Assembly: GCF_013394595.1 (NCBI RefSeq)
Contig: NZ_CP053348.1
Coordinates: 2,382,001-2,446,000, forward strand
Direction of reading: 5' to 3'
Length of the DNA: 64,000 nt
Source: Winogradskyella forsetii
Lineage (GTDB): Bacteria; Bacteroidota; Bacteroidia; Flavobacteriales; Flavobacteriaceae
Positions 50,863 to 59,015 of this stretch are shown one piece after another. How positions within the stretch are numbered: the first letter of the stretch is position 1; every line of letters begins with the position of its first letter. Position numbers and translations under genes: made by a program. The notes beneath the pieces are model-generated. The model saw nothing but the letters and a program-made list of their open reading frames with translations, did not search any database and had not been told where the DNA came from.

Positions 50863-51498
50863 ATGGCAGGAATTTTAGATTTATTAAACAGCGATTTAGG
50901 AAGCACAATTATTAACGGCGTTTCTGGTTCTACAGGAACCGACAAAGATAAAACCAGTAGTGTTTTAACTATGGCATTACCAGTACTGATGAAGGCTATG
51001 GAACGTAACGCTTCTACTTCAGAAGGCGCACAAGGTCTTATAGGAGCTTTAAGTAGCAAGCATGACGGCAGTATCTTGGATAATCTTGGCGGCTTATTTG
51101 GAGGCGGTGTTGATGACCACGTAAAGAATGATGGCGATAAAATTCTTAACCATGTCCTTGGATCAAAAAAACAAGGCGTAGAGCAAATTCTTGGTCAGAA
51201 AGCTGGTTTAGATGCCGGATCTGTTGCTAATATTCTGAAAATAGCTGCACCAATCTTAATGGGTGTTTTAGGAAAACAAGCCAAACAAAACAATGTGAAT
51301 TCCCAGAGTGATGTTACTGGCCTTTTAGGTGGTTTACTTGGAGGTAGCGATACGGCAAACGAGCAAAGTTTCTTGGAAAAAATACTAGATGCGGATGGAG
51401 ACGGTAGTGTGGTTGATGATGTCGCTGGTATGATTTTAGGAGGCGGAAACAAAAAAAGTGGTCTTGGAGGTCTTTTAGGAGGCTTATTTGGGAAATAA
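50863..51498 (+). CDS. DUF937 family protein
   Basis: 211 residues, rich in glycine: ILDLLNSDLGSTIINGV at the start, TMALPVLMKAMERNAST, a second copy in NILKIAAPILMGVLGKQAKQ, and glycine-rich GGLLGGLLGG stretches near the end. DUF937 proteins of this length are widespread in Bacteroidota; function unknown. DADGDGSVVDDV resembles a calcium-binding dockerin/EF-hand-like loop. Confidence 0.85.
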   Translation: MAGILDLLNSDLGSTIINGVSGSTGTDKDKTSSVLTMALPVLMKAMERNASTSEGAQGLIGALSSKHDGSILDNLGGLFGGGVDDHVKNDGDKILNHVLGSKKQGVEQILGQKAGLDAGSVANILKIAAPILMGVLGKQAKQNNVNSQSDVTGLLGGLLGGSDTANEQSFLEKILDADGDGSVVDDVAGMILGGGNKKSGLGGLLGGLFGK

Positions 51499-51522
51499 TA
51501 TTCTATACTTTAATAATATGCA

Positions 51523-51556
51523 GAAAGCAGTTCTTTTATTTGAGCTGCTTTTTTTA
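51523..51556 (+). terminator. Terminator after the DUF937 gene
   Basis: AAAGCAG / CTGCTTT arms followed by a T run. Confidence 0.75.
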
Positions 51557-51696
51557 GTTTTCAAAAGAGAATTCATTCCATCAAAGTATAAGATTTACAA
51601 CATATAATTTCGGATTGGGTTATCATATTTTGCAAAAACAGCAATCCAAATGGAAAAATTTGTATTTATTGAAATAATCAAAAACAATAATCGATT

Positions 51697-51876
51697 ATGA
51701 ATTCAGATAAAGACAAACAAGACAAGAAAAACAGAGAAAACCCAGAAACTGAACATGGTAAAATTCTGCACCAAAATGCAACCGATGAAAAAGGAGCACA
51801 AAAAGAAGACCATTATAACCAATATGGGAAACAAGAGCACGATCGTAAAGAACGTGCAGCCAAAAAACCAAAATAA
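51697..51876 (+). CDS. Small highly charged hydrophilic protein
   Basis: 59 residues, almost all charged or polar: MNSDKDKQDKKNRENPETEH at the start, KGAQKEDHYNQYGKQEHDRK, and a basic end AAKKPK. Such composition is typical of intrinsically disordered stress or nucleoid-associated small proteins in flavobacteria. No stop interrupts it, it starts with ATG, and no other gene overlaps it. Confidence 0.55.
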   Translation: MNSDKDKQDKKNRENPETEHGKILHQNATDEKGAQKEDHYNQYGKQEHDRKERAAKKPK

Positions 51877-52055
51877 AATTGAATTGGTTTTAACTTTTTA
51901 ATTTCCCTGTCTAGTGAAAATAGGGCGATTCACTCATTTGCAACATCACTTCACTCATTTTGTATTGGCAAATGCTTCATTGTGGCTTTTATTTGTAGTG
52001 TTAAATAGAATATAACCCTAATAGACACTAACAAATTTTCAATACCTTTAAGATT

Positions 52056-52559
52056 ATGAAACATCCACGATTAAAATCTAACCCTATCTCATATAAATAC
52101 AGTAAGGAGTTCACTCGAACCCTTAAAACGCTAATCCCATTTGTTGTACTACTTATTTTAATCGCAAGTTGTAAATCTTACAACACCAACCAAACAATCG
52201 ATAACGGCAATGAAAGTGGACTTGTGGAAAATGATACGGTTTCCATAAGTAGCGACGAAAGCGATTACGAAATTATTATTATCGAACCTGGATTTAACGC
52301 TTGGCTAATTGGCACAGCGAGACCAGAGGGTTATTATTCACAACAATTTTTAGAGTCCAGAAATGCTATTTTGGTACAGGCTTGGAATCAAAGAAATATG
52401 CAACCCATGACATACGATCCTAATCTCTACGAACTTCGTATCGATTACGATACACGAACTGATTATGGCTATGAGGTGAACTACAAATTGTACAACTATT
52501 TTGTCTATTTTCAACTAAAATACAAACAACGTTTATCCTCTTTTCTGCCCAGAATTTAA
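52056..52559 (+). CDS. DUF6146 family lipoprotein
   Basis: 167 residues. After a basic start, a hydrophobic segment ends in the lipobox LIASC. The conserved core is EIIIIEPGFNAWLIGTARPE followed by YYSQQFLESRN and NYFVYFQLKYKQRL near the end. The family is flavobacterial and of unknown function; it commonly precedes the DUF6787 gene, as it does here. Confidence 0.8.
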   Translation: MKHPRLKSNPISYKYSKEFTRTLKTLIPFVVLLILIASCKSYNTNQTIDNGNESGLVENDTVSISSDESDYEIIIIEPGFNAWLIGTARPEGYYSQQFLESRNAILVQAWNQRNMQPMTYDPNLYELRIDYDTRTDYGYEVNYKLYNYFVYFQLKYKQRLSSFLPRI

Positions 52560-52608
52560 TCTGTAAATACAAGTTAATTCCTTAGTTTTGCAGCACGATT
52601 GTAGGATT

Positions 52609-53103
52609 ATGGAAAAATTTAAAAAACATTGGGAAATTCAGCATAATTGGCAATTGCTATTTCCCTTTTTTGGTTTGGTTATTTTAGGATATTCAGCTTT
52701 TAAAATTTCAAATGCTATTTTACAAGATTATAATTTAGTTTTTATAATTATTGCTGCTTTAGTCCTCTTTTTTCTTCTTTTAAAATTGACTTTATTCATA
52801 TTCAAAAAACTGGAAAAGAAATGGATTCTCGATTACAAATGGGAAATGATCCGTGTGTTTATGGTATTCGCTGTTACAGGTTCATCTTCTTTATTTGTGG
52901 GCAGACCAATCATAAAACTTATTGGAATTACTAAAGAAAACTTAAATCCCGTCTTGTACTGGATTTTATTCATTATCATTGGGCTAATTTTCTATCAGAT
53001 CCTATTGGTGACCTTCGGATGGCTCTTTGGTCAGTTTAAATTTTTCTGGGAGTTCGAAAAGAAAATGTTAAGCAGATTTGGATTTAAACGCTTTTTAGAT
53101 TGA
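52609..53103 (+). CDS. DUF6787 family membrane protein
   Basis: 164 residues from the ATG at 52609; the longer frame from 52588 would overlap a TAGTTTTG -7-like box at 52583-52590. About four membrane segments, with KKHWEIQHNWQLLFPFFGL at the start and VFAVTGSSSLFVGRPI and FGWLFGQFKFFWEFEKKML conserved. Unknown function. The following small gene starts at its stop codon. Confidence 0.78.
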   Translation: MEKFKKHWEIQHNWQLLFPFFGLVILGYSAFKISNAILQDYNLVFIIIAALVLFFLLLKLTLFIFKKLEKKWILDYKWEMIRVFMVFAVTGSSSLFVGRPIIKLIGITKENLNPVLYWILFIIIGLIFYQILLVTFGWLFGQFKFFWEFEKKMLSRFGFKRFLD

Positions 53104-53441
53104 ATTTTAAAACAGTTATTATAACATTATTTAAGACATTGGCATTTATGCTAGTGCTGGCGGTGATGTTGCCTTCTGTTGTTAAATTATCCCATGTTTT
53201 TACGCATCATTCACATCAAGTTTGTGATGCTGATGGCGAACTAAAGACCCACTTTCATGAGTCTGACCTTGATTGTGATTTCTATAAATTTAAGCTTACA
53301 AATACTCAGTTTCTCATACATTGTAATTATGATTTGGTCGTTAATCCGATAACCACCAAAACATTTTCTTCACATTATATTTCTTTTAATAATTATCAGC
53401 ATTTAACAAGGTTTGTAAGAGGACCTCCTCAAATAGGTTAG
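53100..53441 (+). CDS. Small His-rich membrane-anchored protein upstream of a TonB receptor
   Basis: 113 residues from a TTG that overlaps the preceding stop. One N-terminal membrane segment (LAFMLVLAVMLPSVVKL), then VFTHHSHQVCDADGELKTHFH, a cluster of His, Cys and Asp that could bind a metal ion. It precedes a TonB-dependent receptor by 38 bp, so a metal-uptake or sensing role is inferred. No named family. Confidence 0.65.
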   Translation: MNFKTVIITLFKTLAFMLVLAVMLPSVVKLSHVFTHHSHQVCDADGELKTHFHESDLDCDFYKFKLTNTQFLIHCNYDLVVNPITTKTFSSHYISFNNYQHLTRFVRGPPQIG

Positions 53442-53479
53442 GATTTTATATTTTCTAATATTATAACAAATCTATTTGA

Positions 53480-55879
53480 ATGAAATCAATAATTATTGGC
53501 TTAGTTATAGCTGTTTCCAGCTTTAGCTATAGCCAAAATTGCACATACATATTTCTAGGCGAATTAAAGGATTTTCATGATGGTACACCAATAGAATCTG
53601 CAACGATCTATCAAAAAGAAAACGATAGGTATTCATTTTCAGATTTAAATGGCAAATTCAAAATTGAAAATTTATGCGCTGGTACGCTAACCTTGGTAAT
53701 TTCCCATGCGAATTGCGAAACTAAAACCGTGAGTTTTGAAATCAATAGTGATACTTTTAAAACCATTTTAATTGAACATCATATTGAAGAACTTAAAGAG
53801 GTTTCCGTTACCGCTCATATTGACAAAAAAGAGACCACGACTGCACAAGAGACCGTACTCAAGGCAAATACGTTAAAAAAGTATAGTGCTTTAAATTTAG
53901 GTGATGCACTTAAGGAAGTTTCCGGAGTGTCTTCTATCAATACAGGTAACTCTATCGTTAAACCTATGATTAACGGTATGCATAGTAGTCGTTTGCTTAT
54001 TTTAAACAATAATGTAAGACTACAGGACCAAGAGTGGGGAATTGAGCATGCACCTAATGTAGATATCAATTCAGCAGATCAAATATCGGTTATCAAAGGT
54101 TCTGGTGCTCTAGCTTTTGGCGGTGACGCCGTGGGTGGCGTTATTGTTATTAATCCAAGTAGAATAATTAGAAGGGATACGCTCTACGGACGTACAATTA
54201 TTGGAGGACAATCCAATGGACGTGGTTATAATATATCTTCAACTTTAAATAAAAGCTACAAATCGGGTTGGTTTGCCAATATTCAAGGTTCTTTGAAACA
54301 AAATGGTGATTTTAAAGCTCCAGATTACAACTTGACCAATACAGGTTTAAAGTCGCAGGCTTTTACAGTTAGTGCTGGCAAAAAGAAGTTTGAATCTGGT
54401 TTTGAAGTCTATTATAGTTATTTGAACAATGAGATTGGTATTTTAGGTGCTTCACACATTGGCAGTACGTTTGATCTAGTTCGTGCTATAAATTCTGACG
54501 AACCTAACCTTATCAGAGATTTCAGTTATGACATCAATGCACCTAAACAAGACATTACCCATCATTTGGTTAAAGCAAGCTATTACAAACGATTCCAAAA
54601 ATTTGGTAAGGTTAATTTGCAATATGACTATCAGAATAATCAAAGATTCGAATTTGACGTAAGAATAGGTGAAACAAGAAATATTCCTGCCATTGATTTA
54701 AAGTTGCAAACCCATACGCTCTTAGCTGATGTAAATTTAGACGCTGACTTAGACCGAAAAATTAATTTTGGTATCATGGGTCGCTTTCAGGATAATTTTG
54801 CAAATCCTGCGACAGAAGTAAGACGGCTCATACCAGATTACGAAAAGTATGATTTTGGAGCTTACACCACAACGGAGTGGCAAATCAGTGAAGATTTAAT
54901 TGTCGATGCTGGAATAAGGTATGACTTTAATAGAATTGATGCTAAAAAGTTTTATCTAAAATCGCGATGGGAAGAACGTGGCTACGATATGGATTTTTCT
55001 GATATAATTATCGAAGAATTACCGACACAGCTTTTAACCAATCCTATTTTTAATTATCATAATATTTCTGCTTCGGCTGGTGTAAAATACAATTTTAATG
55101 ATCGAAGTTACATCATTGCTAATTATGCGTTGTCCAGTAGACCACCAAATGTATCAGAATTGTTTAGTGATGGATTGCACCATTCGGCGGCTAGGTTTGA
55201 ATTAGGAGATCTTAGGTTTGATAAAGAAATTGCAAATAGGGTGTCTGCATCTTATGCCTATAATGGTACAACATTTAATCTTTTAACTGAAGTGTTCTAT
55301 AACAACATTAAAGACTATATGTACTTGAGGCCTTTTGATTTTATCCTTACCAATAGAGGCCCTTTTCCTTTGTGGCAATATCAACAAACCAATGCCCAAT
55401 TATTTGGCGTAGATGTTACCGCAACCTATGACGTTTCTAATGCCTTACAATGGCAGAATAAAACGGCGTTTATAAAGGGATATGACCTCAAAACCGATTT
55501 ACCTTTAATTGACATGCCTTCTTTTAATACAACAAACCAAATTACTTATAGTAATGAAGCGTGGTATAATTTTTCAGCCCGTTTAAAGTCTGATTTGGTT
55601 TTTGAACAAAATGAATTTCCCGATTTTAATTTTGAAATAGAAGATGAGCTTACAGGCGATATGATTCTTGTTGATATCAGTACGCCACCTCCAGCCTATC
55701 ATTTATTACATTTTTCTAGTGAAGCAACATTTGAGATCAATAAAAAAACAAACTTGAATGTAGCAATTGCTGTTAACAATATTTTCAACACCTCTTATAG
55801 AAATTACCTAAACCGACTACGTTATTATGCTGATGACCTAGGAAGAAATATAACATTACAATTACAACTTAATTATTAA
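53480..55879 (+). CDS. TonB-dependent outer-membrane receptor
   Basis: 799 residues. A signal peptide ends FSYSQ. A CarboxypepD_reg-like domain follows (DGTPIESATIYQKENDRY, TLVISHANCETK), then the plug with LGDALKEVSGVSSINTGNSI and GSGALAFGGDAVGGVIVINP, and a large beta-barrel ending in ITLQLQLNY. It is a single-polypeptide receptor without a SusD partner, so import of a small ligand (metal-chelate or vitamin) is more likely than of a glycan. The His-rich gene before it and lipoprotein after it probably belong to the same system. Confidence 0.93.
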   Translation: MKSIIIGLVIAVSSFSYSQNCTYIFLGELKDFHDGTPIESATIYQKENDRYSFSDLNGKFKIENLCAGTLTLVISHANCETKTVSFEINSDTFKTILIEHHIEELKEVSVTAHIDKKETTTAQETVLKANTLKKYSALNLGDALKEVSGVSSINTGNSIVKPMINGMHSSRLLILNNNVRLQDQEWGIEHAPNVDINSADQISVIKGSGALAFGGDAVGGVIVINPSRIIRRDTLYGRTIIGGQSNGRGYNISSTLNKSYKSGWFANIQGSLKQNGDFKAPDYNLTNTGLKSQAFTVSAGKKKFESGFEVYYSYLNNEIGILGASHIGSTFDLVRAINSDEPNLIRDFSYDINAPKQDITHHLVKASYYKRFQKFGKVNLQYDYQNNQRFEFDVRIGETRNIPAIDLKLQTHTLLADVNLDADLDRKINFGIMGRFQDNFANPATEVRRLIPDYEKYDFGAYTTTEWQISEDLIVDAGIRYDFNRIDAKKFYLKSRWEERGYDMDFSDIIIEELPTQLLTNPIFNYHNISASAGVKYNFNDRSYIIANYALSSRPPNVSELFSDGLHHSAARFELGDLRFDKEIANRVSASYAYNGTTFNLLTEVFYNNIKDYMYLRPFDFILTNRGPFPLWQYQQTNAQLFGVDVTATYDVSNALQWQNKTAFIKGYDLKTDLPLIDMPSFNTTNQITYSNEAWYNFSARLKSDLVFEQNEFPDFNFEIEDELTGDMILVDISTPPPAYHLLHFSSEATFEINKKTNLNVAIAVNNIFNTSYRNYLNRLRYYADDLGRNITLQLQLNY

Positions 55880-55944
55880 ATAAAATGAATACAGATAACT
55901 CAAATTATAAAACAATAAAAATCAATTATTTAAATATGAATTTT

Positions 55945-56520
55945 ATGAAAACAAGTAAATTTTTTATAAGCGCACTTTTTTGCCTCACCCTTATGACCTC
56001 ATGTTCTAGTGACGATGACAATCCAATTCCAATTAATCCTGAAGAGCTAATTACCGATGTAACTTTAACATTCACAAATACGGCTAATTCAGCGGATACT
56101 GTGGTTTTGTATAGTGATGCCCCAGACGGTCAAGATGGTGCTTCTAGTGAATCAGTTACAGGAAGTTTTACGTCTGGAGCAACCTATGCTTTAACACTGG
56201 AAATCCTTAATACGTCAGAGACACCTGCAGATGATGTTTTGAATGATGATATTATCCCTGAAGCTGATGAGCATTTCATCACCTATGCCGTAAATGGTTT
56301 AAATTTAACCATGACAAGAGATGCTAATGATATCGATGGTCCTAACGGAAGTAAACTAGGGGTTAATACAACTTGGTCTGTAGGTGCAGCAAGTACTGGG
56401 AATCTACAAATCGTATTAACGCACGAACCAACATCTACTGATGATTCTGATGGATTTGGTACAGTTACAGGTGGTTCTGAAGATTTAATTATTACATTTA
56501 ATAACGTTGAAATTCAATAG
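55945..56520 (+). CDS. Lipoprotein downstream of the TonB receptor
   Basis: 191 residues from the ATG at 55945 (an earlier ATG at 55885 would place 20 polar residues before the signal). Lipobox LMTSC, then the acidic SSDDDNPIP linker common in Bacteroidota surface lipoproteins. The mature part is strand-rich with acidic patches (EADEHFITYAVNGL). Likely surface-exposed and co-transcribed with the receptor. Followed by a strong terminator. Confidence 0.75.
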   Translation: MKTSKFFISALFCLTLMTSCSSDDDNPIPINPEELITDVTLTFTNTANSADTVVLYSDAPDGQDGASSESVTGSFTSGATYALTLEILNTSETPADDVLNDDIIPEADEHFITYAVNGLNLTMTRDANDIDGPNGSKLGVNTTWSVGAASTGNLQIVLTHEPTSTDDSDGFGTVTGGSEDLIITFNNVEIQ

Positions 56521-56537
56521 AAGAAAATCAACATAAA

Positions 56538-56566
56538 AAAAGCACTCCAAGGAGTGCTTTTTTTTT
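56538..56566. terminator. Bidirectional terminator between convergent genes
   Basis: AGCACTCC / GGAGTGCT arms with an AA loop, flanked by A runs and T runs; serves the lipoprotein gene and the convergent small membrane gene. Confidence 0.88.
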
Positions 56567-56843
56567 ATGTTTTTAGTTTTGATTCTTCCTTTTTAAAAAC
56601 ATACGTATAAAACCACATCAAAGTAAATGTTGGTATCACGTCAAAGCCAGGCAGCGCTTCCTCGACGAAAGCGATCACACCTGCAATTTTTCCAGCTTTT
56701 CCAGCATATAGTTTGGTCATTAACCAACCCGAAATTGGTGCCCAAATAATATCTGAAAATTCCCCAACTCCTGGAATTATAAAGGAGACAAAGCCTAAAG
56801 CGTCCAGCAACAGACCAACTCCTAATTTTTTGTATTTATTCAT
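56565..56843 (-). CDS. Small membrane protein
   Basis: 92 residues with LGVGLLLDALGFVSFIIPGVG near the N-terminus and a second hydrophobic helix VIPTFTLMWFYTYVF near the C-terminus. Its pattern of PGVGEFSDIIWAPISGWLM is conserved in many flavobacteria. Function unknown. Confidence 0.72.
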   Translation of the reverse strand: MNKYKKLGVGLLLDALGFVSFIIPGVGEFSDIIWAPISGWLMTKLYAGKAGKIAGVIAFVEEALPGFDVIPTFTLMWFYTYVFKKEESKLKT

Positions 56844-57049
56844 AGTTTACATAAATCAATAATTATTCCAAACGAACGGTAGCTGCCATTTTCACATTAA
56901 TAGCCATTAATTTTAGAACGTACTTAGCATTATAGAAGTTTAAGTATTTAATATTTAGCACTTACAATGAATTATTCAATCTTAGATCGCTTTTAACATT
57001 AGTAACCATAAGTGAAATTCAAACCAAGCAACCATTCAACTCATTTGCC

Positions 57050-57082
57050 ATAATATCTACATTATAAAATTGTAGATTATGA
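57050..57082. promoter_or_regulatory. Inverted repeat upstream of lolD
   Basis: ATAATATCTACA and TGTAGATTAT arms around TTATAAAAT, 25 bp before the start codon. Could be an operator or an mRNA leader hairpin. Confidence 0.4.
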
Positions 57083-57106
57083 CATTAAGTATTATTTTCA
57101 CAACGT

Positions 57107-57781
57107 ATGAATAAAACTGTTATTTCCGCAAAGCAAATCAAGAAAGCCTACAAAGACCTCCAAGTTTTGAAAGGGGTTGATTTAACCATTTTAGAGGGCG
57201 AAGTTATCTCAATTGTTGGGGCTTCTGGTGCTGGCAAAACTACGTTGCTTCAAATTTTAGGCACCTTAGATAAACCCGATTACACATCAGATACGGAACT
57301 GATTATAAACGACCAATCCATAAAAACGTTGAATGATAAAGGTTTGGCAAAATTCAGGAATAAGAACATTGGCTTTATTTTTCAATTTCATCAATTGTTA
57401 CCAGAGTTTACAGCATTAGAAAATGTTTGCATTCCTGCTTTTATAAATAACACCCCAAAAACAGATGCCGAAAAACGTGCTAAAGAACTATTGGATTATT
57501 TAGGTTTAAGCGAACGCATTCATCACAAACCCAACAGCATGTCTGGTGGCGAACAACAACGTGTAGCTGTGGCAAGAGCTTTAATCAATAATCCCAATAT
57601 TATTTTTGCTGATGAACCTTCTGGAAACTTAGACAGTGAATCTGCGGATCAGTTGCATAATTTATTCTTCAAATTAAGAGACGAGTTTAACCAAACCTTT
57701 GTAATTGTAACGCATAACCAAGAATTGGCGGCTATGGCAGACCGAAAGTTGACTATGGTTGATGGGAAGATTGTGGGTTGA
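57107..57781 (+). CDS. lolD: ABC transporter ATPase LolD-type
   Basis: 224 residues. Walker A is GASGAGKTT, the Q-loop [18 protein letters not shown], the ABC signature [15 protein letters not shown] and Walker [14 protein letters not shown]. The MacB/LolD subfamily end [15 protein letters not shown] fits lipoprotein release to the outer membrane. The permease genes are not next to it in this window, as is common in Bacteroidota. Confidence 0.9.
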   Translation: MNKTVISAKQIKKAYKDLQVLKGVDLTILEGEVISIVGASGAGKTTLLQILGTLDKPDYTSDTELIINDQSIKTLNDKGLAKFRNKNIGFIFQFHQLLPEFTALENVCIPAFINNTPKTDAEKRAKELLDYLGLSERIHHKPNSMSGGEQQRVAVARALINNPNIIFADEPSGNLDSESADQLHNLFFKLRDEFNQTFVIVTHNQELAAMADRKLTMVDGKIVG

Positions 57782-57785
57782 TTTC

Positions 57786-59015
57786 TTAACCCTTCCGCAA
57801 CATCCTTAGCGTAAAACCTCCCAACACTAAAATTACCACACCAATAATTGCCCAAAGCCAATACCCATTTTCAAAAAGTGGTGTTACCTTTTGCTGCTCT
57901 GGCTTTAAGATAACTTCCTCTGCTCCTACTTTTAAAGGCTTTAAATCATTAGGTATTTTAGATTTAAACTTATTGATATCATAATTAGGCTGTATTGCGG
58001 ATGGATTTCCATAAACCAGCGTATAATCTGCTGGTTCTGTAAATCGACCAATTAGCCTATATTCATAACCTTTGGCAGTAACATCTGAAATGGTCAAGGG
58101 TTGGTTATCGCTATTATAAATCGTGATTTTTAGGTGTTTGGCAATCGTGTTTCCAAATTTAAACCGATTGGCTTCCAAAGAATTTAATGTGCCACTTGTT
58201 ATTGTTTTGTAATGGTATTTCCATCCTTTTTCAGTTTTTGTGCTATCGCTGCGATATTCAATTTTTAGAGGTCTGTAATAATCAAAACTGTTGCTCACAT
58301 CAATTTCTATTTGACTCAGCGCTATTGGCAACTCTAATTCTGCATTTATTGTGGTCGTTTTTAACTGTTTATCTTCTTTCGTTTTAAGTGATTTAATAAG
58401 GTATTTCACGGAATTTCCCTTTGTGATTTCGTGCTTGGAAAGTTGAGCAGATTCTAATTCCGGTTGTTCATTGTGTTTGATTATTAATCTATAAAAACGA
58501 TATTTCGTTTCAGGAAACTCAAGGGTTGTAAATTTAAAATTGGTCGCTTCATTTTTAATGGCCAAGATTCTATAATCTTCAAGTATCTTAAACCATTCTT
58601 TTTGGTTTTGGCTGCCTTCTAAACCCACTTTCCAATCAAAATTAGTGTCATTGAAATTTAAGTTTATTTGGTTAATCGTATTTTCAGAATCTAACTGAAA
58701 TGTAAAATAATAGTTATTGTCACTTTTCGTTTTATTGATGATTTTAAAAGGAATGGATTTATGTACTATTTTATCTGACAGTACTTCAAGAAAGTATGGC
58801 GCTTCTATAGTATCATTTTCTGTGGTGCCATATATTCTGAGGTCATTTAAATCCGAATTCAGCTTTCCAAATAAGGTATTCGGCAACGTGAGTTGATGCC
58901 ATTCATCATTCACATTAGTTAATTCCCTTTTGAAATTATAGGTTTCCATTTGTGCCGAACAAAAAACCGTAAATCCTATTAGAAAACCTGCAAGTAGTTT
59001 AGTCTTTAGCATCAT
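57786..59015 (-). CDS. DUF3999 family exported protein
   Basis: 409 residues. A signal peptide ends VFCSAQ; the mature domain is strand-rich (FKRELTNVNDEWHQLTLPN, DFDWKVGLEGSQNQKEW-type galactose-binding-like repeats) and a C-terminal membrane anchor (WLWAIIGVVILVLGGFTL) ends the protein. DUF3999 proteins pair with DUF2339 proteins; here the gene overlaps the DUF2339 gene by 17 bp, so they are co-translated. Function unknown, perhaps envelope-related. Confidence 0.85.
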   Translation of the reverse strand: MMLKTKLLAGFLIGFTVFCSAQMETYNFKRELTNVNDEWHQLTLPNTLFGKLNSDLNDLRIYGTTENDTIEAPYFLEVLSDKIVHKSIPFKIINKTKSDNNYYFTFQLDSENTINQINLNFNDTNFDWKVGLEGSQNQKEWFKILEDYRILAIKNEATNFKFTTLEFPETKYRFYRLIIKHNEQPELESAQLSKHEITKGNSVKYLIKSLKTKEDKQLKTTTINAELELPIALSQIEIDVSNSFDYYRPLKIEYRSDSTKTEKGWKYHYKTITSGTLNSLEANRFKFGNTIAKHLKITIYNSDNQPLTISDVTAKGYEYRLIGRFTEPADYTLVYGNPSAIQPNYDINKFKSKIPNDLKPLKVGAEEVILKPEQQKVTPLFENGYWLWAIIGVVILVLGGFTLRMLRKG

